DNA of 64,000 nt from Patagioenas fasciata (GCF_037038585.1 NC_092521.1:56581898-56645897), one strand, 5' to 3'. Counted from the first letter of the stretch, positions 1 through 38,508 are shown. Numbers and translations are program-made. Notes: generated by a model not told the origin, from the letters alone.

Positions 1-3000
1 TGCCTGCATGCATACCTGTCTCTATAGCAAGTAACTGTGGACCATCAGTCAGGATTTCATTCAGGTATATTGAGTACATGACAACACCCTCCAGATACAG
101 GAGTTTTAGCTGAGACTAGCAGGAGACTCAGGTGGACACAAAATAATCCTTGAGCTTAAATGCTTGTGTTGGCAAGGTGGTGATCCAAAATGTGAAGAAG
201 TGCAAGTGGAATGAAGCTGCTATACAAGAGCAGCAGGTCTCCTGGCCTTCTGACAGCATACAGTTGCCCACCAGGAGTTGTTAAGAACTCTGATGTAGCT
301 CTTCTTGTTAGCCAGTTTTCATGTGTATATTTTGCATTTCTCATTCTTGTGTACACTCCCGATAGTTTTACTGCATAGATGCCACCCCAATTTCAATCGT
401 CTGAACTGGTAGGGGCAACCACAAGATGGCTGCTAGTCCAAGAAGCTGTCCTTCCCTCTGAATTATACCATTAGTTCTACACTAAGGCCGTTCACACTGG
501 GCTTCTAAGAGTTAATCTGCAAGCTACTGATCTGTCAGTTTATCTTGTGTTTCCAGCAGTGAAGAGAGGAAAGGAGTGAAAGCAGATTGCAGGAAATAGT
601 TGCCATTTTAGGGATTAAAAAATAAATGGACTTTTAGACAAACAGCTTCTATGCATGTGCAGCTCAACCTGAATATGTGTGATAAAGCTACGATGTGTTG
701 GAGAAAGAAATAGTGGTAGAAGGATCTGAAGGTACCAAGAGTGCACATCAGTTGTGGGATTGTGTTGTGTAGACTCCCTTGTGTAAACCCAGTAAATGTG
801 CAGTGAGAAAAGGCAGATGCAGGATGCTAGAGATGGGCTGCATACAATCATTGCAGTTTAACCCGAGCTAGCAATCAAAACCATAATAGCTGCTTGCTTA
901 CTCTTACCCTCCCCTCCTCACCAAACAGACGAGAGAATTAAAAGGGGAGAAACTTGTGGACTGAGATAAGCGCAGTTTAATACAATAACAAAATACTACT
1001 ACCACTATATATATAACGGAAAATAGAATATAAAACAAAAGATACTCAGTGCTATTCCTCAAAAACTCATCTGTTTTGAGCAGCCAATCCCAGAAAAAGA
1101 GAGAGCACCCTGGTCTTGAACAGTGTCCAGGGGGAAGAGAGAAAAAAAGGCAGAGGCTCACTGCAAGGATTGCCAAAAAATCTGCTGATTCCTGGTTTCT
1201 ACGGACACGTGCTTATTTTTCACATAGAGATTTAATCCCAGGGGACTTGATGATTTTATGTGTTTGTCTAAAATTTTTCAGAGGTTTGGTATATACTTGG
1301 TAAGTGGAGGGTATCCAGTAGGGTTTCACAGGGTCATGATCAAGATCTCCAGGTGTGTGACAGCCTTGTCAGTCCCATGGCACCTCCAGACTGTACTGCA
1401 TTGTTGTGGGTAAGAGGTCTGGATTCCTGCACAGCAGAAAATTTCAAATGCCAATGTCAGAGATCCTTGACAGATGGCTGACTAGTGGATGAAGTGCATG
1501 GGAGTAGTCGATAGTTGTGGGCTAGAGAGAACCCATTGGTACTGGTGTAGGCAACTGCTGCTACAGTTCCACTCAACAATTTAAATACAAAGGTTGTATT
1601 AGCGCAATACAGAGGTGGTAGTAGTTGTGTGGGCATCCAGGAGTTCGACTCAGATTAAGACTGAGGGAGTGTAGTGCAGTGGAAGGCTCGAAGGAGGACA
1701 GGTCCACCTCAGTGTTCGGTATTTTACCTCCTAACTTTATTTGCAAACTAAGCAAAAGCAAGTAAAATCAGTCTTTACTGATTCCCCGCCCCCCCACAAT
1801 TAAAATAATGTTTCCATATTTGTGAGAGTAACTCCAATTCTTCTTTTACCTTGTTCTTTCTTTGTATTCTCCATTCCCTCCTGTTCTTCATTCTTTCCTT
1901 ATGTCACTGCCCACAGAATGACAACACAATTTTTACACAAGGGGCAATCTATAAAATGAAGTCCTAAACTCAGAATTTAGCTTTGTTAGGATTGTACTGC
2001 ATCTTGAAGCGTTGTGTGCTTTTTAGTGTCCATCCTAATGTGCTGCCCTGTCTGTAGTAGGGGATCTGCTCAATCAGACCCCAGATGGTTACAAACATGT
2101 TTAATTCTGGAAGGATATTACTTTGTGCTTTGCCCAGCTGGACAGGAAGTGCTGAGCTCCCTATGTTCAAAGAGAGAAAAATATAGCAACCTGCAGAACA
2201 ATGCATTAACTAACCAAATACATCATGAGGAAACCAAGCATTTATGCAGTGAAAATAAAGTGCATCATATTTAAACAATATCCCAGCAAGTAGTTTCCCT
2301 GATTCATGTGTTCGGCACCAACACGGTGCACTGGGAATTGAAATGAGATATGTTAATAGGAAGGAAGGGGAAGGTCTTGCAGAACAACACAGAAGCTGAC
2401 AGCCCTATGCCTGATTCTGAAACTGTTCCTCTTTCTGAACACCCCTCTCAAGAGTAGCATTAAGTGACTTCTGTGGCACAGTGTATGTATGTAGTAGACA
2501 CAATGAGGAACAGGAGTATTTGAAAAACTGGCCCCCCATTTCATCCTCCTTATTATCTAAGTAATAACAAAATAGTGACATAGCAAAGGATCCAGATTGT
2601 CCATCTTAATAAATTGAGTGGCACAGAAAAGGCAAATGGAAGCCTTGGGGAGAAAAAGAGGGACCCATGAAATGTCAGTGATCTGATTTTGCAAGTTGCT
2701 TTGCAGATCCTGAAGAACAGTGAGTTTGTAGGGAGAACAGTAAAAGCTAAAAGGCACTTATTAACTACCAGATTTTTGAAATAACATTCTCGAAGCTTCA
2801 GTCTGTCAGTATTTTCAGTCAGATTAGGTAACCATGAATTAAAAAAGCTATAGTTCTTGATATAACAAGTTAAATAGAGCTCCTGAAGCCCAGCCTTATC
2901 CTTGAATGACAACAATGACTCCATGTCTCATGGGAACAGTCCAAGAACCTTTCGTTTAGGAATGTGTATCTGTGGTTTAGCTTTGTATACATCACGGTTC

Positions 3001-3367
3001 TTAAAAAGTATTTAAATATTAAACAGTCACCTTGTGTTTATGGAATAAGCAGGATTGGGAGTGTGAAAGCTTTCAAAACAAGGAGACAAGGCCATCTTTG
3101 CATTTCTGGAAGGTTAAATACCAAAAAAGAAAAGAAACATGCAAAGGCATAAATGCAAACTACCAGGGATTTGAGACAAAATGAGACTATGTAAAAAGTT
3201 TCAGTTTATACTTACGAAGATATTTGTGGGCAAAACTGAAGAGCAGAGTTATCCACCTGACAGATTTATAGCAGCTTTTGTTACAGATGTAAATCCATTT
3301 GACATGCAAATATCAAACCTTACCAATAATTTTGTATATTTTTTTTCCCTATTGTATGTTATTTTAG
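1..3367 (+). other. TUBB6: TUBB6 intron 3, 3' part (no exon seen)
   Basis: Non-coding sequence upstream of the last TUBB6 exon. I searched the plus strand for the conserved third exon of beta-tubulins (the GPFGQLFRPDNFIFG segment) and did not find it, so exons 1-3 should lie left of the window and this is the end of a large intron. The intron ends in a pyrimidine-rich tract and an AG at 3366-3367. Apart from a possible old LTR-type fragment near 935-1060, nothing else is recognisable. Confidence 0.75.
935..1060. repeat. possible old avian LTR-type retroelement fragment
   Basis: The stretch around the words ACTTGTGGACTGAGATAA and CAGTTTAATA resembles a sequence I associate with old endogenous retrovirus-derived repeats in birds. 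It is short, with no recognisable gene parts and no paired ends seen. Family, limits and age cannot be fixed from the window. Treat as a fossil of uncertain identity. Confidence 0.3.
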
Positions 3368-4431
3368 GACAAACTGGTGCAGGAAACAACTGGGCTAAAG
3401 GACACTATACAGAAGGGGCAGAGTTGGTTGATTCCGTACTTGATGTAGTAAGAAAAGAGTGTGAACACTGCGATTGCTTGCAAGGATTTCAGCTCACTCA
3501 TTCCCTGGGAGGAGGGACAGGGTCTGGCATGGGAACCCTACTCATCAGCAAGATACGAGAGGAATACCCTGACAGGATAATGAATACCTTTAGTGTCATG
3601 CCTTCTCCAAAGGTTTCTGATACAGTGGTGGAGCCTTATAATGCTACACTCTCGGTCCACCAGCTGGTTGAAAATACAGATGAAACCTACTGCATTGACA
3701 ATGAAGCTTTGTATGACATTTGCTTCCGCACGCTGAAGCTCACCACTCCAACATATGGTGATTTAAACCATTTGGTTTCTGCCACCATGAGCGGGGTGAC
3801 TACATCCCTGCGGTTTCCAGGCCAACTAAATGCTGACCTCCGGAAGCTGGCAGTAAATATGGTCCCTTTCCCACGCCTTCATTTTTTCATGCCAGGCTTT
3901 GCTCCTCTGACAGCCCGAGGCAGCCAGCAATACCGAGCACTCACTGTTCCAGAGCTCACCCAGCAGATGTTTGATGCCAAAAATATGATGGCAGCCTGTG
4001 ACCCAAGACATGGGCGATATTTGACAGTGGCTACTGTCTTCCGTGGTCCCATGTCCATGAAGGAGGTCGATGAGCAGATGTTGGCCATCCAGAACAAGAA
4101 CAGCAGTTACTTTGTGGAGTGGATCCCAAACAATGTCAAGGTGGCAGTGTGCGACATACCTCCTCGTGGCCTCAAGATGTCTTCCACATTCATTGGCAAC
4201 AGTACTGCTATTCAAGAGCTCTTCAAGAGGATCTCAGAGCAGTTTTCGGCCATGTTCAGGAGAAAGGCCTTTCTCCACTGGTTCACAGGAGAAGGAATGG
4301 ATGAAATGGAGTTTACAGAAGCAGAAAGCAACATGAATGATCTGGTTTCAGAGTATCAGCAATACCAAGAAGCAACAGCAAATGACGGAGAGGAAGCATT
4401 TGAAGATGATGAAGAAGAAATCAATGAGTAA
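3368..4431 (+). CDS. TUBB6: Tubulin beta-6 (class V beta-tubulin), last coding exon
   Basis: Beta-tubulin dimerises with alpha-tubulin, binds and hydrolyses GTP and builds microtubules. The exon opens after TTTTAG at 3367 with the last two bases of a split Gly codon (residue 93 by family numbering) and codes residues 94-446, so the full protein would have the usual 446 residues. Visible motifs are the tubulin signature GGGTGSG (140-146), Cys124 and Ser239 (in [11 protein letters not shown]), [13 protein letters not shown] near the end, and the acidic tail [16 protein letters not shown]. Ser239 with Cys124 and this tail fit TUBB6 rather than TUBB, TUBB2 or TUBB4; TUBB3 shares the core but ends differently. 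The frame stays open into the intron to 3181, but that part is not tubulin. Exons 1-3 are outside the window. The neighbour AFG3L2, tail to tail, supports the assignment. Confidence 0.97.
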
Positions 4432-5010
4432 AGAAATTAGGTGCGCTGTTTTGCAGGCCAAATACTGAAATCTGGATTTCTAATAATTAAGCTTATCAAT
4501 TTCTATTTAGGCTTATTAAAACAAGCAAAAAGAATAAAAGGAGCGTGAGCCTCAGATATTAGAGGTGCTCTTCAGAGTCCATTGAGGTCACAGAGAACTG
4601 AGGACATTCAGCATTTCTGGAAATCAGGCCGTTTCTATTAATGAGACAAATATAAGGTATTCAGTTAAGACTTTGACCTAAGAATTGGAACACACAGATT
4701 TCTAGTTTGGGATATTTTTTTTTTCCCCCAAAGTTCATAACTTGTAAAGTTGTACAAGAGAAGATGTAAAATAGGCATGAAAATCTACAAAATAGAGCTG
4801 CACTATTTTCATCCAATTACGAGTAAGAAAATTTTGTGGGTTTGATGTATTCATTCTGTACCAAATGTACACTACTAAAGTGCCAGGAACAAATGAATTC
4901 ATAATAAAAAGAAGAAAAAAAATTTCGCTATTCTGTACAGTAACTGTTAACAGTGATATTTGACTCCAGTCCTCTAAAAGCCAAATAAAAGAGATGAGTA
5001 TCCTTTCAAG
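4432..5010 (+). other. TUBB6: TUBB6 3' UTR with candidate poly(A) signals
   Basis: Sequence directly after the TUBB6 stop codon. AATAAA hexamers on the plus strand lie at 4533-4538, 4903-4908 and 4984-4989. Any of these could define the transcript end; the sequence alone does not decide between them. Confidence 0.55.
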
Positions 5011-7569
5011 CAAAAGTGTTTTGAGCAGTCAATGCTGTATAAATATCCAGTGAGCTGCAGGCCAGAAGCTGGATTTATGCTAGGCGACTCTGTCACTTGC
5101 TGCTGAATAATCATAGATTATGTATATGAAATCTATCCATTTTGGATGTATTCTTTAAGGATCCCTGGGGTTTAAAGTGGCACCTCAATATCTGGCTGGT
5201 CCCATGTCTTTCTGGCTCTCCCCAGTTACAGGTGCTACTCCTATCTCTGTTCCACCTGGCCCATATAGCTGAAATACAGATACTCCACAGAACATGGTAG
5301 GAGAGGGGACGTAGGCTATGTGCTGATATATCTCACTACACAGGTTTATAAGTTCACCACACATTGATGTCTTGTTACCATAATAGGTTAAAATCACTGA
5401 ACAGATTAAAATTAAAAGGCAAATAAAAGCATTTATCCACAATATTCAAAACCCCTGGCAAAATGAAAGATGAACAACAGTTAATCTGCTTACGCTAAAG
5501 CTGAAACAGAAAGGTCTCTGTCCCAGCTGACTTGCTGCCTTGACAAAGTGACTGTTGGGCATTTGCTCTTTGTGCGTGCCTCATGTTTCTGCTCGTATCA
5601 ATTAAACAGCCCTTCTCCATTAGAGAGCCTCTACCAGAGAACAATCTGTCTACATGGAATCTCTTACTTAGGTCAGTTTCTAGGCAACAAAATAAGCAAA
5701 CAGAGGAGAAACCCTCTGGAAATCCAAACTTTAAATGTTTCGGGAACTCTTTGCTCTTTTTCTTCTTGCCTTCAGAAGCAATTTCTAAGCAAAAGTGTTG
5801 CTCAATACTTAAAAAGGCACTTTTTGCAAACACAGTGTAATTTCCAAAGATCCATTGCTCCTAGTAAGATTATGTTACATGTTGTTAGTTTGGGATTTAT
5901 GGAAGGAGACAGTATTTTATAAAGTATATGACCCAGGCAAGTGTTAATCACATAAGTTGAGGCTGTCTGCCCAATTTTATTCTACACAGAAATGGAACTG
6001 AACCAGTTTTAATCCAGTACAAGTTTTCCATGTGACATGATTTCATGGCTTGAGACACAGTCATTGGAACACACTAACCAAACTGGCTTTGGTGTAGGTG
6101 TGTAGGCAGAGGTGGGAGGGCCTGGCCGAGAATCTTTTGAAGGGTCATGATGGAGTCAGCAAATTCACGGGAACCACGTTCTTTGCAATGGCTGGTGATG
6201 CCTAAAGAATTTGCAAATAGCAATAGAGCACCTTTAAATACACATTTTATAAATGTTCAGATATGTTGTGTCCGCATATTTATCATGGCATGAGTTTATG
6301 CTAAAACACAATATCCATTAAATAGAAATTAATATGTAGTGCAATACAAAGCAAAATCCATATGGAATAAAGTAATTAAACTTAGAATTTTAGGTGATGC
6401 TTTGTAAATGGCAGGTTATTAGCCTCAAGAGGGAAGAGAATGTGTTACAGGCTCAGAGCCTGCCATCCTACAGCTGTGGCACAGACTTTTCAATTAAAGC
6501 CCTAGTATAACTGCTTCTGAATGAAGTAGAACCAACCACCTCACACCTTGTGGAATTGCATGTTGTTGTAATACAGAATTTGTAACTAGGTCCCAGCCAT
6601 AAATTCTGATATTATTGGGGAGAGGAAAGTTAATACTTTAAAAATGCCAGGAATCTTGGCATTCCTAACTAACTGAGTTATTCACTTGGTAAGCCAGCCT
6701 GTTCTTTACCGCTTTTCACACATATTGACTCAAAATCCAGAATACAGATTCTGAGCCTGTGGAATCCAGACCTGACAACATCCTCTGATCCTAGTTTGAC
6801 TCAGCCATTCCTTCACATGTATTTACTTGCAACTGTTTGATGTGAATTTCTAGAATGTGAGGATGTGGGGGAGGCAAACTAATGCCCTCTTTAGGAAAAA
6901 AAAAAAAAGGAGATAGATTTCTATTTGATCTTAAGAAAAGAAAAAAAAAAACAACAAATCCCCCACCAAAATGAACCCATGAACCTCTAGTAGGAACACA
7001 TGCAGAGGACTAGCTTCCATGTAAGCAGTAAGAAAGTCACGGGAAGCACAAATGCTTCCTGTTCCTCTTCAGTCAACCAACTCACATCATCTTTTCCTGG
7101 TATAAAACTGATGATTGTTTTAGTAACAGGTCTGGTGAACAATTCCTTCAATTGCATTTCCTTTTGACTGGAGTCCTACTTTTTCCTTGGAAACTTTTAT
7201 TTTAAAATCTGCTTGCCGAATGCCACCTAGCTACATCCTCTTCACATTCCTCACCTATGCGTTTTTCATTTTCCCCATAGTTTTTCAACCTAGTCTCTTG
7301 CACCTGTTCTTTCTGTGCGTCGCTCACCTTCATTTTCCCTCCTTGTTACGGCTTTGTACCTGCCAACTCTAAGAAGGCCTGGAAGTCCAACTCCCAGTCC
7401 TGCCCAGTCACAAAGACCTCTGCCAGCACTAGGATGAGGGGAAAAAAACCCAGCAACCTGCACCGCTGACAGCACTTGAGAACAGGGAGTGGGTGAGGTG
7501 TGCCGTGGGAAGAAGGTGTAGTATCGGGACAGAAACAGCAATCCAGCCTGAAGGGCCAGCTCCTTTGCA
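5011..7569. other. intergenic DNA between TUBB6 and AFG3L2
   Basis: Tail-to-tail spacer. No gene, RNA or recognisable transposon is seen. Short A-rich runs occur near 6895-6907 and 6939-6951. Confidence 0.6.
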
Positions 7570-8030
7570 AAGTTACTCTGGTCAAAGCGACAGTGATCAG
7601 AGGGCTGGAACACCTCTCCTACGAGGACAGGCTGAGAGAGTTGGGGCTGTTCAGCGTGGAGAAGAGATGGTTCTGGGGAGACCTTATTGTGGCCTTTCAG
7701 TACTTCAAAGGGGCCTATAAAAAACATGGGGATAGACTTTTTAGCAGGCCCTGTTGCGAAAGAACAAGGGGTAATGGTTTTAAACTAAAGGAGGGGAGAT
7801 TCAGGCCAGACTTGAAGAAGAGATTTTTTTACAGTGAGGGTGGTGAAACGCTGGCCCAGGTTACCCAGAGAGGTCACTGGTGCCTCATCCCTGGAGACAT
7901 TCCAGGCCAGGCTGCACAGGACTCTGAGCAACCTGATCCAGCTGAAGATGTCCCTGCTCATTGCAGGGGGTTGGACTAGATGACCTTTGAAGGTCCCTTC
8001 CAACCCAAACTATTCTATCATTCTGTGATA
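7570..8030 (+). mobile_element. CR1 LINE, 5'-truncated 3' end
   Basis: Decayed end of CR1 ORF2 and 3' UTR. Recognisable pieces are [20 protein letters not shown] (with the CR1 pattern L-x-x-L-G-L-F-S), a following [10 protein letters not shown] segment, then GGGTTGGACTAGATGACCTTTG and the tail CTATCATTCTGTGAT at about 8015-8029. Sense is plus. The frame is damaged, so this is an old dead copy. Confidence 0.9.
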
Positions 8031-9869
8031 ATGGAGCAGACCCTTAATTCACAGACATGACAGTCCCTGCATGTGCTACCTTAACCAAGCCACTGCATCC
8101 TGGGGTCACTTTCCATTTCTTCTGTTGCATTTACACTTTAGAGGAAAACATGGACACCTCCTGGGAACAGGGTCAGGCTGGGAAGGAGGATCTCAACCTG
8201 CTCCTCCCAACAATGGGAGGATCAGGGAAGTCGGTGCCTCCCTCCATGCTGTACAAGCCCCTACTAGTTGAAGCTGCACTGCCCAGTGTGTTTGCAAGAA
8301 AAAAAATCAATTTGGCCTCACCGGCAGCCATAGCACAGACTAAACTTGATTTTTTTGTTAAACCACCTGAACTTTTAAAGCTCTGAGTAGGAGGAAGCTA
8401 ACAGTCCTCCATAACTTTGTTTTGATTCCAGAATCCCAGCACAGTCAAATTCTGCCCCTTTTGGCACACAAAATAATAAGACTTACTGAAGTAAGAGTAC
8501 ACAAAGCAAGTTAATGCTCTAAAATAGGGGCAAAGGGACTTCCTTCTTTATGTTATCATATGCTTATGAATTGCATGCTGCAACTAAACAAGTGTGAAAT
8601 ATAAAAGTAGAGAGCACAAGCATGGAGTAAGAGAAAACATTTTGTGGAGAGGAGGTGGTTCTTTTACAGTCTGGTAGTGTCATTTTCAAGAGTTCGGTTA
8701 GGGCTCTGTTTTTTGGGGGGTGTTTGGCTGTGGTTTGTGGTTGGTTTGTTGTTGTTTTAAATAAGGAATGGAGAAATGCAGAATTCTGACCTTTACAACA
8801 TAAGCACAGTTAGTCCTCAACACTGGATACAAATTGCCTATTCTAAACAAAAAGTGCTCAGCTAAAAGCAGGGGGCGGGGAAGGGGGGCTGTAGGGAAAT
8901 AGAACAAACAAGGCATTTATACAGAATCCATCTAAGGTACAGCAGTAGAGTCTATGCACAGAGATCAGTCACTACCATGTGTGCAAGGCTTAAGTTTTAT
9001 AAAACAAGTTTACTATTGCAATAAATTATTTTAAACTTTTGCTCTAGTAACAAAGGAACTGAAGTTTAGTTTTACTGAGGAGGCTTTTTTATCATTTATT
9101 CTACAACAACAAATCCAACAGGGATACATAGAAGTGTTGTTTAACAACTAAAAATGCTCAGTAAATATTCCCCAATTTGCTATATTTGCTCTGTTTCTCT
9201 TGTTCCTCTTCACTGTAAAGCCAAAGCAGAGACAGCAACAGCTTCATCATGGAGAAAAAAAAAAAAATAGTCCCCAAAAATAATTTCCATAAACAATTCA
9301 CTTCAAATAACTCAAGCAAAGAGCCTGTGTCTGACCTTTCACAGCCAACTTTTTCCTTTGTCATCGCACTGCTTTCCAATGTGTTGCAACATACAGATGG
9401 AATCAATCACTAGTTAATTCCATTAACCTGCCCTTTCAGTCATAAACCTTAAAAGATTTGTTGTCCAGCAGAGAAGCTTGGCTCCTTTTCCTTTCCCACT
9501 TCCCCACCACCCCAACCATACTTCCCTCTCTTCTTCTGGGACAAGGAGATGGTCAGTTCAATTTTGAACAGTTAAATTCTCCAACTCATAAATCCTCCCC
9601 ATGTAGGAGACAACCAGAAGCAGATTACTATACTAAGGCAACTGTATTCAACTAAGCAAAGAACAGATTTAGGTTAAGCAAACCTATATGAATCTCTGAC
9701 AATCTGATTTAGCAACTTCGGATCTAGATGCTGGTTTGGTATTTGTGAGCACAATCTTGGTACCCTAATTTAACAAAATCTTATGCTTAAGTGGAAGTTT
9801 TGTATTGGTCTGAATTCTATACCAAGAAAACAGAAAAAAAAAAACACAAAAAAAACCCCAAAAAACAAA
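8031..9869. other. intergenic DNA downstream of AFG3L2
   Basis: No gene or structured element recognised. It holds a T/G-rich stretch near 8710-8760 and A-rich runs near 9250-9267 and 9835-9866. Confidence 0.6.
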
Positions 9870-10634
9870 CTTTGTTCAGAAAAGTACTGATTTTATTGAC
9901 CCCAAACTGTATTTACACAACACATTCATATGTTCAATATCTTACAGAAGTCTGTAAAAAACCTGACTAATAAAACTGCAGGAGCCAAGCTGAGTTTCAG
10001 ACTTAAAGACACTGAACCACGAGAACATTTTAAGGTATCTAAGTGGGTGTTGAGTTTCACTGTCAACTTACATGGCAGTTCTCTGTAGGAAAACTTTTAA
10101 AAATCAAAATGAAATGTAGAGGGGAAAAGGGGCAGATGAAAGAACCGATAGTTTTGCAAAGCTAGTACTCGGTAAGACCAAACTTTTGGCTAAGCATTCA
10201 ACAATGCATTTTGTATGATTCTTTTTTGGCAACAGGTCACATAGAGGTATACTTTAGATGAATAATCAGAAAGACTTCAATTTTTGTAAGCTTACATATA
10301 TCTTTAAAAAAAGAGACCAGGGCCGCAAAGTTTGTGCATGAATCCAAACTGTTTCAAAATTTGAGAGGCTCGGTTCTGGCATTCCACTGCAGCTCAAATC
10401 CAATGTATGTTTCTTCAGTTGACAAATGAAAGATGATCATCTTTTACCAGTGAACTGATGATATCACATATGTAAAAAAGGAGCAGAATATCCTTATTTC
10501 ATCACAAGAGATCACTCTTCCACCCATCCCTAATACAGTTTGGTTGAATAAATATTTTTTTTGTTTTGAAGTACAAACTAGGTGAGTTTGTTTCTCTTCC
10601 AGAGTGCAAGTCAACATCACCACACACTTTGCAG
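9870..10634 (-). other. AFG3L2: AFG3L2 3' UTR
   Basis: Follows the AFG3L2 stop codon at 10637-10635 on the minus strand and ends just past an AATAAA hexamer (9892-9897, read on minus), giving a UTR of about 760 bases. The cleavage position is inferred. Confidence 0.7.
9892..9897 (-). terminator. AFG3L2: poly(A) signal AATAAA of AFG3L2
   Basis: Canonical hexamer on the minus strand, the best-placed one after the AFG3L2 stop codon. The T/G-rich DNA that follows it on the minus strand suits a cleavage site. Confidence 0.65.
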
Positions 10635-36810
<26,176 letters not shown>

Positions 36811-37020
36811 GGCCCCAGCGCCCGCCCCGGCCCACCGTGTCCGCCGCCCCGTGCCGCGATCGCTGCCCCGCCCCCCCCGTTTACGACATCTGACCTCATC
36901 ACGCTGTCGCGTTCATTTCCTCTACGTCCGAAGGACCCCTCCCGGAGACCCCGCCCCCCTCCGGGAGACCCCGCCCCTTGGTGGCGGCAGAACCTCGCCC
37001 AGCACGGCCCCCTTTTTTGG
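36811..37020 (-). promoter_or_regulatory. AFG3L2: AFG3L2 promoter, CpG-rich, with tandem GC boxes
   Basis: GC-rich DNA just upstream of the AFG3L2 start. A 20-base unit with CCCCGCCCC is repeated twice in direct tandem (36938-36957 and 36958-36977), giving two Sp1/KLF-type boxes. Between them and the start lies a TGACCTCATCA word near 36892. No TATA box was seen. The start of transcription is not visible. Confidence 0.65.
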
Positions 37021-37427
37021 CCACGCCCACCGCCGTCACCTCTGCCGGGACGGGGATGCGGGTGGTGGCCGTTCTGGCGGGGGAGATGAGGCCGGCGGCT
37101 GAGGTGTTTGCTGAGTCAAGGCGTGTGGGTGGCGCGGCGGGGCCCGGCCGAGGCCGCTAAGAAGGACGGGATTTCCTGCTTCCGCGGGTGGAGTAGGGTT
37201 TGCGGGAGAGCGTCGGTGACCGAGCTCCCCTCCTCGCCGCTGCTGGGGGGGACGGATCTCCCATGGCGTTGCCGTTTTATCCTGCGGGAATGTTCAACAA
37301 AGCCTGGTGGAAAATGAGAAACCTTGTCTCCTTTTTTTTTTTTTTCCATAGATAGTGCATTTTATATCGAGACGTTCACTATAAAATTACTTCTGAATTA
37401 CGGCGTTTGGCAGCATCATTTTGCACG

Positions 37428-38000
37428 CATCAGAAACAGTGTGGCCAGCAGGACCAGGGCAGTGATCGACCCCCTGTTCTCAGCACTGCTGAGGCCACAT
37501 CGCGAATCCTGTGTTCAGTTTTGGGCCCCTCACTACAGGAAAGACATTGAGGTGCTGGAGAGAGTTCAGAGAAGGGCAACAAAGATGGCGAGTGGTCTGG
37601 AGCACAAGTCTGATGAGGAGCAGCTGAGCGAGCTGGGGCTGCTTAGCCTGGAGAAAAGGAGGCTGAGGGGAGACCTTACCGCTCTCTACAACTACCTGAA
37701 AGGAGGTTGTAGCATGGAGGGGGGTGGTCTCCCGAGTAGCAAGTTAGTAAGACAGGAAGAAATGGCCTCAAGTTGTGCCAGTTCAGATTGGGTATTAGGA
37801 AAAAATTTCTTCATGGAAAGCATTGTCAAGCATTGGAACAGGCTGCCCGGGGAAGAGATTGAGTCACCATCACTGGGGGTGTTTAAAAGACACATAGACA
37901 AGGTTCTTGGGGACATAATTTATTACCAGAGTTAGGTTATGGTTGGATGCAACGATCTTGAGGGTTTCTTCCAACCACAATGATTCTATGGTTCTGTGAT
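37428..38000 (+). mobile_element. CR1 LINE end with a long open ORF2 remnant
   Basis: Plus-strand CR1 between the AFG3L2 and PRELID3A promoters. The ORF2 C-terminus stays open to a stop near 37935: [71 protein letters not shown] 3' UTR follows (GTTAGGTTATGGTTGGATG) and the tail ATTCTATGGTTCTGTGAT ends at 38000. The 5' limit is uncertain because the open frame extends further left. Confidence 0.93.
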
Positions 38001-38249
38001 CATTTCACTCCTAGGCGCAGCAATGCACACACTACACCTGGCTGTATATTACACCCACAACCGCTAGCACGTTGAAAGCAAAACTCCAACGCAAGTAATT
38101 CGCGACGCGGGGGGTTCGCAGGGGGGGGGATCGGTTCGTTCCTGGTAATACGGGGCTGCTTTTTTTCAGGCTGCACGTTTCCAGAGCGAACCGAAGCCGA
38201 GCAGCCCATCGAGATCCCGCAGGCGACTGGGTCTGCCCTCCCTGCTGCC

Positions 38250-38508
38250 GGCAGAGCGTGCGGGCCAACGGCGGCGGTACCGGGTGCGCATGCGCGATGC
38301 CGCTTCTCCAGGGCCGGGCGGTACCAGGCGGTGACGGCGGTGCATATGACGCAGAGCCGGCCGGGCACGGCCAGTGCCGGCACCCGGAGCTCCGCCCCCG
38401 CCGTTGCTCTCGCTCGCCGACCTGCTTGCGGCTGTCAGACGCCGCCGCGCTCGGGTGCCGCTGCCCGCCCGCCTTCCCACCGGCCCTGAGAAGAGACGGA
38501 GAGCGGCC
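38250..38508 (+). promoter_or_regulatory. PRELID3A: PRELID3A promoter with NRF-1 type palindrome
   Basis: CpG-rich DNA upstream of the PRELID3A start. An exact NRF-1 consensus TGCGCATGCGCG lies at 38285-38296, about 215 bases before the ATG. NRF-1 drives many nuclear genes for mitochondrial proteins, which suits this gene. No TATA box seen. The CpG-rich block continues to about 39010, into intron 1. Confidence 0.65.

Noticed and set aside
3181-3367. Upstream open frame and ATG in front of the TUBB6 exon
   Set aside because: The peptide before residue 94 has no tubulin similarity, and the acceptor TTTTAG at 3367 restores the family sequence. It is intron read-through.
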